From: Petrocella sp. FN5 | GTDB lineage: Bacteria > Bacillota > Clostridia > Lachnospirales > Vallitaleaceae | Length of the DNA stretch: 53,433 nt | Direction of reading: 5' to 3' | Assembly: GCF_029210395.1 (NCBI RefSeq) | Contig: NZ_JARGDP010000014.1 | Coordinates: 1 to 53,433 of the forward strand | Shown here: in pieces, positions 1-9,041 of the stretch | How the letters are laid out: every line of letters starts with the position of its first letter | How positions within the stretch are numbered: the first letter of the stretch is position 1 | Translations under genes and position numbers: made by a program | The notes under the pieces: generated by a model | Databases searched by the model: none | The model's input: only the letters and a program-made list of their open reading frames with translations | Told to the model about the DNA's origin: nothing

Positions 1-7
1 TAATTTA

Positions 8-568
8 CTAATTGATTTCTTTAATTTTTTTTGCTGGAACTCCCGCGATTACACAATATCCATCCAAAAAGCTTTTTGTAACCACTGCACCCGCTGCTAC
101 TATAGTATGAGCACCAAGTTCAACTCCTGGTAAAACAACAGAGTTCATACCAACCCAACAATAATCACCTAAAACCACATCTTCTCCTGCAACATGTTTT
201 GAAATATCATATAAATCATGATTTGTTGTTATGATTCCTACATTAGGCGCAACTTGACATCCTCTTCCAATTACAATTTTTGCATCATGATTCTGCCAAT
301 AACAACCAGGTGTCTGGAATATATTAATATTATCTATGTGAAATTCTATATTATTTGGATTTGAAATTATAGTACGTGGATGTACAGGCCAAGGAATATT
401 TCTGTTTTCACCAAAAAATCTGCCACCAATTCCTCTAATTGCCCATATCCATCCCATTCTTTTTTCATCAAAATATTGACCTTTTAGATATTTCTTTTTA
501 TAAATAAAACTTAAAAAAAATCTCAATATTACTTTTAAAACTTTACTATAATACATCCGTTTCAACAT
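8..568 (-). CDS. Hexapeptide-repeat (LbH) acyltransferase, maltose/galactoside O-acetyltransferase type
   Basis: A 186-residue protein whose C-terminal half has the hexapeptide pattern of left-handed beta-helix acetyltransferases (for example IVIGRGCQVAPNVGI, then VVLGDYCWVGMNSVVLPGV and VAAGAVVTKSF near residues 95-170). The TTNHD stretch holds the likely catalytic histidine of the acetyl-CoA-dependent family. The N-terminus is basic and probably membrane-associated. It is the last gene seen in the polysaccharide cluster, 119 bp past the Wzy-like gene, so it probably O-acetylates a sugar of the repeat unit, although a PglD-like N-acetylation cannot be excluded. The start is an ATG with AAAGGTG eight bases upstream. 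The cluster may continue beyond the left edge. Confidence 0.82.
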   Translation of the reverse strand: MLKRMYYSKVLKVILRFFLSFIYKKKYLKGQYFDEKRMGWIWAIRGIGGRFFGENRNIPWPVHPRTIISNPNNIEFHIDNINIFQTPGCYWQNHDAKIVIGRGCQVAPNVGIITTNHDLYDISKHVAGEDVVLGDYCWVGMNSVVLPGVELGAHTIVAAGAVVTKSFLDGYCVIAGVPAKKIKEIN

Positions 569-687
569 ATTTTTGCACCTTTCAAAATGATTATAAACAT
601 CAAAATATATATCAATTCAATCTTTAAAAATTAGTACTATTTGACTAATATTTTTCTATTCAGTGTCTAATATTTTTTCATAATACT

Positions 688-2097
688 TCAAACAGTAGCA
701 ATTTTTTTTGAGGTTATATACCTTATTAAATATGAAACTATAAAGACAATGCCCCAAGAAAATAGTATCAAAGTCACAATATTAATTTTAGCCGGCATGG
801 AAGAAAATGGATCAGCTAACCTTAGGAAAATATATGAATATATATATTTCATTTCTAAGGCGTTAGTTTTATTCATCAAATACTCAACTTTAATAGCTAA
901 ATTTAAAAATAGTACAGAAATAAATGGTGATAAAAGACCACCTAAATATAAATAACCATACCCAATTCCTGAAACAGGGTGTCCTGATGGCATAAATCTT
1001 CCATAAATGTATGAATTAAAGATATCACTGGTTGTCATCATAAGGTCCTTGACTAGATAGTTCAAGCCCATAGTAGATCTGGCCATATCATAAATAAGTC
1101 TTGAGATTGGCTGAAATTCTGTTTTAGCTAAGTCTACGGAAATGGCAACATTTTGAGGACCATAAAAATATGATTGCATCAAGACAGAATATGTATCTAT
1201 GTCCAGATTATTAGAAGCAATTGCAGTAGCATAGCTATCAAACATAAATACATTTAAGAACTTATAAGCACTCATCAATCCAACCACTATAAATGTGAGT
1301 GAAAAAATCAACTTAGCTATTTCTTTTTTATATTGTGGAAACAAATTAATTAACACATATGCAGTAGCAAAAGCGGTATAAATTTGCATTATTCTCCGCT
1401 CTCCAACTATAATAGATATATTTATGAAAGCAACAAATACTGCATAATAGAAATATTTCTTTTTACTAGATTTATTGAACCTTTCATGTGCTATGGAAAT
1501 AATTACAATAAATAACATTGTTACTGCCGTTAAAATAATTTGTCTTAAGAACATTATATTTGAACCAATATCTTCATTAACTCTCATGCCACTATCAGTT
1601 CTTATTATCAGAAAAGATAAATTTTCTGCTGCTGCTGGTATCAAGATTATTATTAGAATCGATACAAGACCCAATACCAAATAAACAATTTTTCCACCTT
1701 TTAATTTCACTTCTCTCTTAATTAGGTTATTATATCTAAACCTGTTAATAGTCATGAAAAAATTGAGAAAAGAACTCATAATAATTAACTCATACAACAT
1801 GAGAAAAGTTGCTTTTTGTATCGAATCAGTATTGCTTGTTAAAAAATATGGTGAACTTCTAATGCCAGCAATTGCAATCAGTGTCGGAGCAATAATATAT
1901 CTTATTCCTGCATATATAGAAAATATGTGACCAATAATAAATTTTGCTTTTACAATAGCAGGATTTATTAAAAATATATAACATCCTAAATACGCCAGTG
2001 GAAATATAAATAAAAATTCGTAGCCTGGAATCTGAGGTCTAATTATAATAATAATAAAGGCTACTATTGAAGTTAGTATAACAACTAAGTTTTTCAT
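688..2097 (-). CDS. Wzy/O-antigen-polymerase-like multi-pass membrane protein
   Basis: About 469 residues, nearly all hydrophobic, with roughly ten to twelve predicted membrane spans and a larger outer loop around residues 300-390. This size and layout, and its place among glycosyltransferases, match the poorly conserved Wzy repeat-unit polymerases; sequence alone does not prove it. I place the start at the ATG at 2097 (MKNLVV), which has GAGG nine bases upstream, rather than the TTG at 2121, which would overlap the preceding glycosyltransferase. The gene is strongly AT-rich compared with the kinase and dehydratase genes of the same locus, as is usual for strain-variable polymerase genes. An EpsG-type or O-antigen-ligase role is the alternative. 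Confidence 0.72.
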   Translation of the reverse strand: MKNLVVILTSIVAFIIIIIRPQIPGYEFLFIFPLAYLGCYIFLINPAIVKAKFIIGHIFSIYAGIRYIIAPTLIAIAGIRSSPYFLTSNTDSIQKATFLMLYELIIMSSFLNFFMTINRFRYNNLIKREVKLKGGKIVYLVLGLVSILIIILIPAAAENLSFLIIRTDSGMRVNEDIGSNIMFLRQIILTAVTMLFIVIISIAHERFNKSSKKKYFYYAVFVAFINISIIVGERRIMQIYTAFATAYVLINLFPQYKKEIAKLIFSLTFIVVGLMSAYKFLNVFMFDSYATAIASNNLDIDTYSVLMQSYFYGPQNVAISVDLAKTEFQPISRLIYDMARSTMGLNYLVKDLMMTTSDIFNSYIYGRFMPSGHPVSGIGYGYLYLGGLLSPFISVLFLNLAIKVEYLMNKTNALEMKYIYSYIFLRLADPFSSMPAKINIVTLILFSWGIVFIVSYLIRYITSKKIATV

Positions 2098-2101
2098 GAA
2101 C

Positions 2102-3181
2102 TCATTCCTCTTTACAATCAATTGTCTTTTCTAAAATACTTTTAAAGTATGTATTTTCTTGTTTTGCTTCAACTAAATATTGGTTACAATTCAATTTTAA
2201 CATATCATGATTTATGGAAGTGTACCAATTATAGAGATCATCAGGAAATGATTGTGACTCAAGGTCACAAATAAAATTAAAACCTCTAGTTGCCTCTTCC
2301 ATATATGTATCTTTAAACACAAGTATAGGAATATTCAGATATGCTGCATAATACGATTTAATCGATATAGCAGTATCAAGTTCAATCTTACCATAACCAT
2401 ATAAATTATTAACAATATCTGTTATAGCTAAAAATGAACTTGTATCGGAAGGCTTGAATCTGCCCACACATATTACATTTTTATAATTATTATCTTCTGC
2501 ATATTCTTTTAAATACTGTGCACCTTCTCCAAAAAACTGAACAATAAATCTATTATCATTTCCAAGTAGGTCAATCAATTTTTTGTCATTTTCAAAAAAT
2601 CTGACATATCCTATAAAGCTTATTCTAATAGGTAATGATTTCCTACTCATATTCTCTCTAGGTTCAATATTTAGCAGAATATTTTCATTGAAGCTGTGAA
2701 TACTAAGATATTCATGTTTAGGCAAAAATTTTTTAAACCCATATGATGAAATTGTTGTAAAACTAGATTTCTTGATAATTAATTTCATTAAAAAATATAC
2801 AAAAGGTATTTTTTCAAAATTATAGTCACGTATATTAAAAGCATATTTACCTTTAAATTTTAGTACTAACAAATCAATAAACATTATTGCAGTAAAACTG
2901 TTCCAGACAATCAAAAAATCATAATCTTTACCTTTAATTATTTTTTTTGCAAAGCTATGAAATCCATAATACCTTCTTAATTTTCGTAGAAAATTCCATT
3001 CTCTATTTATTGATAATTGATATGAATAAGTATCTACTGCATTATTCTCCTCACTTTCTCCATATTTGTCGATATAAATTACATCATAAGGTATTTCATT
3101 TCTATCTAAAAAGTCCGTATATAAAGTAAGTACTGTCATATGTTTGAAATTAACAGTACTCAGTATTGCAATCCTTGCCAT
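2102..3181 (-). CDS. Glycosyltransferase, GT-B fold (GT4-like), polysaccharide repeat unit
   Basis: A 359-residue protein with the two-lobed look of GT-B enzymes: an N-terminal lobe starting MARIAILST with the segment YDFLIVWNSFTA, and a C-terminal lobe with ISFIGYVR, FFGEGAQY, VGRFKPSD and later VNNLYGYGKIE, the region that in this fold contacts the nucleotide sugar. It is distant from well-characterised families, so donor and acceptor are unknown. It lies 15 bp after capG and its stop is 4 bp before the polymerase ATG, so it is part of the same operon. Like the polymerase it is AT-rich, which suggests a variable serotype cassette. The start ATG has AGGAGAGG upstream. Confidence 0.7.
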   Translation of the reverse strand: MARIAILSTVNFKHMTVLTLYTDFLDRNEIPYDVIYIDKYGESEENNAVDTYSYQLSINREWNFLRKLRRYYGFHSFAKKIIKGKDYDFLIVWNSFTAIMFIDLLVLKFKGKYAFNIRDYNFEKIPFVYFLMKLIIKKSSFTTISSYGFKKFLPKHEYLSIHSFNENILLNIEPRENMSRKSLPIRISFIGYVRFFENDKKLIDLLGNDNRFIVQFFGEGAQYLKEYAEDNNYKNVICVGRFKPSDTSSFLAITDIVNNLYGYGKIELDTAISIKSYYAAYLNIPILVFKDTYMEEATRGFNFICDLESQSFPDDLYNWYTSINHDMLKLNCNQYLVEAKQENTYFKSILEKTIDCKEE

Positions 3182-3196
3182 ATAACCTCTCCTAAC

Positions 3197-4324
3197 TTAA
3201 TCTTTTATCCAAATCACTCTATTAACATAGTCCGTATAAGACAATATTATCCTCAATACTTTCTCTGATACATTTGGCATACTATAATCAGTAACCAATC
3301 TTAATATATTCTTTTCTTGAGTCTCCAGGACTTCTAATCCTTGAAGAATTCTATCTTTCTTTAGTCCAACCATCATCACGGATGCCTCTTCCATAGCTTC
3401 TGGTCTTTCGTGTGCTTGCCTAATATTTAGCGCTTTAAAACCAAGAATCGAAGATTCTTCACTAATCGTTCCGCTGTCACTGAGGACAGTTTTTGAATAT
3501 TTTTGAAGTTTTACATAGTCATTAAAACCAAGAGGCTTCATGGTTCTAATTAGAGGATTAAACTCAATGCCCTTAGCTTCTATCATATTTTTAGTTCTTG
3601 GGTGCGTACTCATGATTATGGGTATTTGATATTTTTCAGCTATTGTGTTTAAGCTATCTACTAGATCCATAAAGTTTTGTTCTGAACTGATATTTTCTTC
3701 TCTATGGGCTGATACAACAAAGTACTTATCCTTCTCAAGTCCTAATCTTTCAAGTACATCCGAATTCTCGATATCATCTTTTCTTGAACTTAGAACTTCA
3801 AACATTGGGCTACCAGTTTTAATGATTCGATCTGCAGGGATTCCTTCTCTTAAAAGGTACTCTCTAGCAATATCACTATAGGTTAAGTTAATATCTGCTG
3901 TATGGTCTACAATCTTTCTATTCGTCTCTTCCGGTACTCTCTGATCAAAACATCTATTCCCTGCTTCCATATGGAAGATTGGGATATGTCTTCTTTTAGC
4001 TGCTATTACACTGAGACAACTATTCGTATCTCCAAGAACTAAAAATGCATCCGGGTTGACCGCTTCTAGAATCGGATCGATCTTCACCAGTATGTTACCT
4101 ATTGTTTCTACTGCTGTTCCTGTAGCGGCATCAAGAAAATAATCCGGTTTCTTAAGCTTGAAGTCATTAAAAAAAACTTCATTTAATTCATAATCATAAT
4201 TTTGTCCGGTATGAACAAGAATATGATCAATGGCTTCTGATTCATTTAATTTATTAATAACAGCTGATAGTCTGATAATCTCAGGTCTGGTACCAACAAC
4301 TGTCATTACTTTTAATTTCTTCAT
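3197..4324 (-). CDS. capG: UDP-N-acetylglucosamine 2-epimerase family, CapG/WbjD type (UDP-L-FucNAc formation)
   Basis: A 375-residue cytoplasmic protein of the non-hydrolysing UDP-GlcNAc 2-epimerase family: N-terminal VVGTRPEIIRL, the GDTNS segment, HMEAGNRCFD, and C-terminal LSDSGTISEESS, which holds catalytic and UDP-binding residues. WecB/MnaA would be the default call, but it directly follows capE and capF homologues in the order known from Staphylococcus aureus cap5/8 and Pseudomonas wbjBCD. There the third enzyme epimerises C-2 of UDP-N-acetyl-6-deoxy-talosamine to give UDP-L-FucNAc. The GGAGG ribosome site overlaps the capF stop region, indicating coupling. The specific CapG role is inferred from order; family membership is direct. 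Confidence 0.88.
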   Translation of the reverse strand: MKKLKVMTVVGTRPEIIRLSAVINKLNESEAIDHILVHTGQNYDYELNEVFFNDFKLKKPDYFLDAATGTAVETIGNILVKIDPILEAVNPDAFLVLGDTNSCLSVIAAKRRHIPIFHMEAGNRCFDQRVPEETNRKIVDHTADINLTYSDIAREYLLREGIPADRIIKTGSPMFEVLSSRKDDIENSDVLERLGLEKDKYFVVSAHREENISSEQNFMDLVDSLNTIAEKYQIPIIMSTHPRTKNMIEAKGIEFNPLIRTMKPLGFNDYVKLQKYSKTVLSDSGTISEESSILGFKALNIRQAHERPEAMEEASVMMVGLKKDRILQGLEVLETQEKNILRLVTDYSMPNVSEKVLRIILSYTDYVNRVIWIKD

Positions 4325-4327
4325 CTG

Positions 4328-5437
4328 TTATACCTCCAAAAAATAAGTATCCGGTTTTTCAGGATCAAAGGCTTCATTGGCCCACATAATGGTTACCATA
4401 TCTGTCTTGCCTAGGTTTTCTATGTTATGTGTATAGCCTGTTGGGATATCAACAACTTCCATCTTGTCTCCACTTACGAAGTACTCCAATATTTCATCTG
4501 AATCAATCTTCCTAAACCGAATAACGCCCTTTCCACTGACAACTAAGAATTTCTCATTTTTAGAATGATGCCAGTGATTACCTTTTGTGATGCCAGGCTT
4601 TGAGATATTGACTGAAACCTGACCCCTATCAGGGGTTCTAATAAACTCTGTAAGTGAACCTCTGTCATCCACATTCATCTTTAGATCATAGCTAAACTGA
4701 TTCTCAGGCAGATAACTTAAATATGTACTATATAGCTTTTTAGTAAATGCATCCGACATATTTGGGACTGATTTATCATCTCTACATTTCTTAAATGAAT
4801 AAATCAAATCCGCTATTTCACCAAGTAATATGGTATGCACGATCGGAACTCTGCAAAATAGATTATCTCTATTCTCATGACCCTCTAGTCCATTGATGAG
4901 CTCGCTAACCACATCATCTATATATACAAGGTTCATTACTACGCTTGGATCATTCACTTGAATCGGAAGGTCATGTGCAATATTATGACAGAATGTCGCT
5001 ACAGCACTGTTATAATTTGGCCTGCCCCACTTTCCAAAAACATTTGGAAATCTATAGATCAATATCTTTGCACCGGTTTCTATACCATATTCAAATAGAA
5101 GATCTTCTCCTGCCTTCTTACTCTCTCCATATGGATTGTCTAGTTCGGCTTGTAAAGAAGATGAAAGCATAACAGAGCAGTTGTTATTATGTTTTTTTAG
5201 TGTACTAACTAAATCAGAAGTGAGTCCATAATTACTTTCCATGAATTCAGATTGTTCTTTTGGTCGGTTTACACCTGCAAGATGAAATACAAAATCAACT
5301 TCTTTGCAGTATTCATCAAGCAGAACAGATTTTGTATCTTTATCAAATTCATAGATATCCGTATATTTTCTATTTTTCAGTTCTGCTATTAGATTTTTCC
5401 CAATAAAACCTTTTGCTCCTGTGACCAATATTTTCAT
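4328..5437 (-). CDS. capF: Bifunctional epimerase/reductase CapF (SDR plus cupin)
   Basis: A 369-residue two-domain protein. Residues 1 to about 245 are a short-chain dehydrogenase/reductase with TGAKGFIGKN for NAD(P) binding and YGESKKAGE as the YxxxK motif. Residues about 250-369 form a cupin with HWHHSKNEKFLVVSG as the metal-binding strand. This SDR-cupin fusion is diagnostic of CapF/WbjC, which takes the 4-keto sugar from CapE, epimerises C-3 (cupin) and reduces C-4 (SDR) toward UDP-L-FucNAc. Its ATG overlaps the capE stop (TAATG), so the two are translationally coupled. Confidence 0.93.
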   Translation of the reverse strand: MKILVTGAKGFIGKNLIAELKNRKYTDIYEFDKDTKSVLLDEYCKEVDFVFHLAGVNRPKEQSEFMESNYGLTSDLVSTLKKHNNNCSVMLSSSLQAELDNPYGESKKAGEDLLFEYGIETGAKILIYRFPNVFGKWGRPNYNSAVATFCHNIAHDLPIQVNDPSVVMNLVYIDDVVSELINGLEGHENRDNLFCRVPIVHTILLGEIADLIYSFKKCRDDKSVPNMSDAFTKKLYSTYLSYLPENQFSYDLKMNVDDRGSLTEFIRTPDRGQVSVNISKPGITKGNHWHHSKNEKFLVVSGKGVIRFRKIDSDEILEYFVSGDKMEVVDIPTGYTHNIENLGKTDMVTIMWANEAFDPEKPDTYFLEV

Positions 5438-6456
5438 TATCTACCCCAACTTTCCAACTGTTCTCTTACATAGTCTAATTGTAAAAGCCTCTCTTTAATT
5501 TGTCCAATGTTTAATCTTTCTGTATTATGTGAATTGTATTCATCTTCTGAAGAAAGCTTCTGATCGCCCTCTATAAAATACTTATCATAATTAAGATCTC
5601 TTTTATCTGCCGGCACTTTATAGAATCCACCCATATCTCTTGCTACAACATGTTCTTCTTTTGTAAGAAGTGTTTCATATAGTTTCTCACCATGACGTGT
5701 ACCTATCACTTTTATTTCATTATCCGCATTAAATAGTTCTTTGATTGCCTGTGCTAAGTCTCGAATCGTAGATGCCGGTGATTTCTGGACCATAATATCT
5801 CCTGCTTCTGCATTTTGAAATGCAAATACAACCAGTTCTACAGCTTCTACAAGACTCATTAGAAAACGCGTCATATTAGGATCTGTCACCGTTAAAGGTT
5901 GTCCACTTTTTATCTGGTCGATAAATAGTGGAATTACAGATCCTCTTGAGGCCATAACATTACCATATCTCGTACCACAAATAAGGGTTTTTTCTGGATC
6001 TACTGTCTTTGCTTTTGCTACAAATACTTTTTCCATCATAGCTTTAGAAATACCCATTGCATTTATCGGATAAGCTGCCTTATCTGTCGAAAGACATATG
6101 ACTTTTTTCACACCCATTTCAACTGCACCTGTAAGTACATTATCTGTACCGAGTACATTGGTTTTAACAGCTTCAAGTGGGAAAAATTCGCACGAAGGGA
6201 CCTGCTTAAGTGCCGCTGCATGGAAGATGTAATCTACACCGTGCATTGCATTCTTAACACTAGCAAGATCTCTAACATCTCCTATATAGAATTTAAGCTT
6301 ATCATTTTTATAGAGTTTTCTCATGTCTTCCTGCTTTTTCTCATCACGAGAAAAAATACGAATTTCTTCAATATCCGTATTTAGAAACCTTTTCATAACT
6401 GCATTGCCAAAAGAACCTGTTCCACCAGTGATTAATAGAGTTTTATTTTTAAACAT
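5437..6456 (-). CDS. capE: UDP-GlcNAc 5-inverting 4,6-dehydratase CapE
   Basis: A 339-residue soluble dehydratase of the extended SDR family. It starts with ITGGTGSFGNAV for NAD binding, has FHAAALKQVP and CLSTDKAAYP, and uses the MGISKAMMEK form in which Met replaces the usual catalytic Tyr, as in CapE, PseB, FlaA1 and PglF. The short length without membrane spans separates it from the PglF-like genes of this locus. It starts UDP-L-FucNAc synthesis by dehydrating UDP-GlcNAc with inversion at C-5. capE-capF-capG are adjacent in the order of the staphylococcal type 5/8 capsule genes. The glycosyltransferase upstream is a WbuB-like candidate to use the product. Confidence 0.92.
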   Translation of the reverse strand: MFKNKTLLITGGTGSFGNAVMKRFLNTDIEEIRIFSRDEKKQEDMRKLYKNDKLKFYIGDVRDLASVKNAMHGVDYIFHAAALKQVPSCEFFPLEAVKTNVLGTDNVLTGAVEMGVKKVICLSTDKAAYPINAMGISKAMMEKVFVAKAKTVDPEKTLICGTRYGNVMASRGSVIPLFIDQIKSGQPLTVTDPNMTRFLMSLVEAVELVVFAFQNAEAGDIMVQKSPASTIRDLAQAIKELFNADNEIKVIGTRHGEKLYETLLTKEEHVVARDMGGFYKVPADKRDLNYDKYFIEGDQKLSSEDEYNSHNTERLNIGQIKERLLQLDYVREQLESWGR

Positions 6457-6472
6457 TGTGCTACCTCATTTC

Positions 6473-7669
6473 TTAATTAAAATGTTTTTCAAGTATATTA
6501 ACAGAACTTATCAATGAAAAATTTTGCTCCAGATATTTTCTACCATTGCTTCCCATTTCTTTAAGTGATGGATTCTTTGATATTTTTCTTATTGCGTCTA
6601 CAAACTTATCTTTATCACTTGAACATACCCATTGGCCGCACTTTGATGTTTCAATTAAATCTTTTAAGTCGGTTGATTTATCAGTTGCTGCTATTACTGG
6701 TTTTGAATATTCCATATATGATAGGATTCTTGATGGATAATTTGGTATTGTGAATCGAGGATCTAGAATTATAAGACCTACATCACTTTCTTTAGTAATC
6801 TGTTCATACTGATCTCTTGGTAAATTCTCAATTACTTTTGCGTTCTTTATAGATTCTAAATTTATTATATTCTCAAGTTTATATACTTCTGTACCTCTTC
6901 CTACAAAAAGAAAATAAATACCTTTATCATTCTTACAATCTATAATTGCTTGACATAACAAATTAACATATTGTGGCTTACCCATATTCCCACCAAAAAG
7001 GAATACACAAGCATCCTCCGGAATAAAATATTTTTGTCTCATTTCAAATTCAGCTGGTTCAATTTCATTAGATATTTTTTTTGTATTAGGAAACAATTCG
7101 ATCTTATTCGTATTTAGCCATGGATTGTGTTTAATTATATAATGTTTGTTTGCTTCAGACATACAACCAATAATATCTGCTGATTCATATAGTTTTTTCT
7201 CTTTATGCTTGAAGAAAAAAAATAATGGACTATTCTTTTTTATTATCCCTATGTCAACAGCATTCTGTGGGAATATATCTTTTAACATTAAATATGAAGG
7301 ACACCGATACTTCTTCTTGGCCCAGTTTACTAGACTTGCATTTGTTACCGGAGGTGATTCATATAATATAAAGTCATATATATTGTTTTTTAAGTATTTT
7401 GAAATGCCTCTTTTCATAAAATAAGGAATTCTCAAGGTGGTAATCCCCTTTTCTATGAGGCTAACATCATAGTAGTTACCTGTGACAATTCTAAGAACGT
7501 CAAATCCGCGTTCTTTTTTCATCTGTGTTTGGCTTAAGTTTCTTGCCTGATCTGAAACTGCTACAGTTATTTCATGTCCCGCTTCATGAAGCCCTTCCGC
7601 TAAATCAGTGTAAATGGTTGCTCCCTTATCAGGTTCTGGAAATGAAGTTGCGATATATAAAACTCTCAT
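6473..7669 (-). CDS. GT4 glycosyltransferase, WbuB-like (candidate L-FucNAc transferase)
   Basis: A 398-residue GT-B enzyme: N-terminal MRVLYIATSFPEPDKGAT, a central FLFGGNMGKPQY strand that begins the C-terminal lobe, FLFVGRGTEVYK, and IILDPRFTIPNYPSRILSYMEYSKPVIA, the GT4 nucleotide-sugar region with the EX7E-like stretch. Layout and context (next to capEFG) resemble WbuB/CapM-type proteins, some of which are known L-fucosamine transferases. It lies between the GNAT gene and capE with 16 bp spacing on each side. Assigning L-FucNAc transfer is inference from neighbours; glycosyltransferase identity is firm. Confidence 0.82.
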   Translation of the reverse strand: MRVLYIATSFPEPDKGATIYTDLAEGLHEAGHEITVAVSDQARNLSQTQMKKERGFDVLRIVTGNYYDVSLIEKGITTLRIPYFMKRGISKYLKNNIYDFILYESPPVTNASLVNWAKKKYRCPSYLMLKDIFPQNAVDIGIIKKNSPLFFFFKHKEKKLYESADIIGCMSEANKHYIIKHNPWLNTNKIELFPNTKKISNEIEPAEFEMRQKYFIPEDACVFLFGGNMGKPQYVNLLCQAIIDCKNDKGIYFLFVGRGTEVYKLENIINLESIKNAKVIENLPRDQYEQITKESDVGLIILDPRFTIPNYPSRILSYMEYSKPVIAATDKSTDLKDLIETSKCGQWVCSSDKDKFVDAIRKISKNPSLKEMGSNGRKYLEQNFSLISSVNILEKHFN

Positions 7670-7684
7670 TGCACGTTCTCCCTA

Positions 7685-8410
7685 CTATCTTCTCCACAAA
7701 TGATACATACTCCCACAGCTTACATATTTAAAATCCATAGCATTATAAAATTGTGCTGCTGATATGTTATTCACCTGTGTTCCTACTTTTATATCTTTTA
7801 TTCCTTGATCTATAGCAAATGATTCCATTGAATGAATCAGTGACTTTCCAACTCGTTGTCCTTGGTAATTCTCATCAACAGCAATTAATTCAATTATACT
7901 GCTGTTTTCATTAATGGTAAAAAGTATATACCCAGCTACATTACCTTCTCTCTCAGAAATAACAAAGTACTTATTCTCTTGACAAAACGCGCACTCAGTC
8001 CAATGAAGATAGATGTTCTTTGCTTGCTCTTGAGGCAACTTTGGATCATTAAAGAACCTAGAATACTTATATGACTTTCTTGCAATATCAACTATTTTCT
8101 CATTCCTAGATAAGTTATTCACCACATAGGTTTTCTCATCATGATCGTCTGGTTTTTCTGCCAAGACTTTTAGGAACTGAATATTCATATCAGCCAGAAA
8201 AGCATTCGTTCTATTGCCTATCCAGTTGTTATTTTCTTTTATGTTGTCAAGGTTAGAGATGGTAACAAAATCATATCCTGTGCAAAAATCGATTATCTCT
8301 TCTTGACCCACGTCATCAACAATGCCACTTAGATTAACCCTAGCTGAACTTACACCAAAGTAATCTGTATCCCACTGTAGAGGTTTGCACTCATAATTTT
8401 TACTTCTCAT
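7685..8410 (-). CDS. GNAT-family N-acetyltransferase
   Basis: About 241 residues with a C-terminal GNAT domain: NVAGYILFTINENSSIIELIAVDENYQGQRVGKSLI, where QGQRVGKS is the acetyl-CoA pyrophosphate loop, followed by VGTQVNNISAAQFYNAMDF, the usual helix and final strand. The N-terminal half is poorly conserved and reminiscent of WecD-type enzymes. I choose the ATG at 8410 because GGTGAG precedes it; the upstream in-frame ATG at 8425 has no ribosome site. Lying right after the initiating transferase and close to the PglE-like aminotransferase, it is a candidate for N-acetylating the 4-amino sugar, the step done by hexapeptide PglD in Campylobacter. That role is inference. Confidence 0.8.
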   Translation of the reverse strand: MRSKNYECKPLQWDTDYFGVSSARVNLSGIVDDVGQEEIIDFCTGYDFVTISNLDNIKENNNWIGNRTNAFLADMNIQFLKVLAEKPDDHDEKTYVVNNLSRNEKIVDIARKSYKYSRFFNDPKLPQEQAKNIYLHWTECAFCQENKYFVISEREGNVAGYILFTINENSSIIELIAVDENYQGQRVGKSLIHSMESFAIDQGIKDIKVGTQVNNISAAQFYNAMDFKYVSCGSMYHLWRR

Positions 8411-8426
8411 TATTATTCTCACCATT

Positions 8427-9029
8427 CTATCTATCTGATTTCTTTTCTAAAAATACATCTTCTCTCTTAAGTACTGAGACTGCAGTCTTTAGAAAGACTT
8501 TAATATCCATCAATATCGTTAGATGATCAATGTAGTAAATATCATGCTTGATTCTTTCTTTCCAAGGAATTGTATTTCTATAGTATGCTTGGTTATATCC
8601 GGTCACACCTGGTCTTACCTCAAGTTTTCTAACTTCATTTCCTTCATACAGTTCCTTATGCTCCGGAAGATCCGGTCTAGGTCCAATAATACTCATATCA
8701 CCTTTGATGATGTTGAGAAGCTGAGGAGTCTCATCTAGGCTTGTCTTTCTAATAAACTTACCTATTTTCGTAAGTCTTGGATCATCTTCAGCATTAAACG
8801 TGGACCCATCTTCATTGCGTATGTCAGGTGCGTTCATTTTCATGGACCTAAGCTTATACATCTTAAAAACTTTTCCATTCTTACCTAATCGAGGTGCATT
8901 ATAGAAAATTGATCCTTTATCCTGAAAATAAATCATAGGACCAATAAAAGCTAAAATAATCAGCCAAAATGGTAGCGCAATGATTGCTAATATAAAATCC
9001 AATATCCTCTTAAAAATATTACTATACAT
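8427..9029 (-). CDS. Undecaprenyl-phosphate phosphoglycosyl transferase, PglC/EpsL type
   Basis: A 200-residue monotopic phosphoglycosyl transferase (bacterial sugar transferase family). Residues about 8-35 form the single re-entrant membrane helix. Then come FYNAPRLGKNGKVFKMYKLRSM, the catalytic Asp-Glu pair in KTSLDETPQLLNIIKGDMSIIGPRPDLP, and the conserved VRPGVTGYNQAYYRN. The short length is that of PglC and EpsL, not of large WbaP/WcaJ with extra membrane spans. It moves a sugar phosphate from a UDP-sugar to undecaprenyl phosphate at the inner face of the membrane and so begins the repeat unit. With the PglE-like neighbour, a diacetylbacillosamine-type substrate is likely. Confidence 0.92.
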   Translation of the reverse strand: MYSNIFKRILDFILAIIALPFWLIILAFIGPMIYFQDKGSIFYNAPRLGKNGKVFKMYKLRSMKMNAPDIRNEDGSTFNAEDDPRLTKIGKFIRKTSLDETPQLLNIIKGDMSIIGPRPDLPEHKELYEGNEVRKLEVRPGVTGYNQAYYRNTIPWKERIKHDIYYIDHLTILMDIKVFLKTAVSVLKREDVFLEKKSDR

Positions 9030-9041
9030 GCCTTCACCTCA

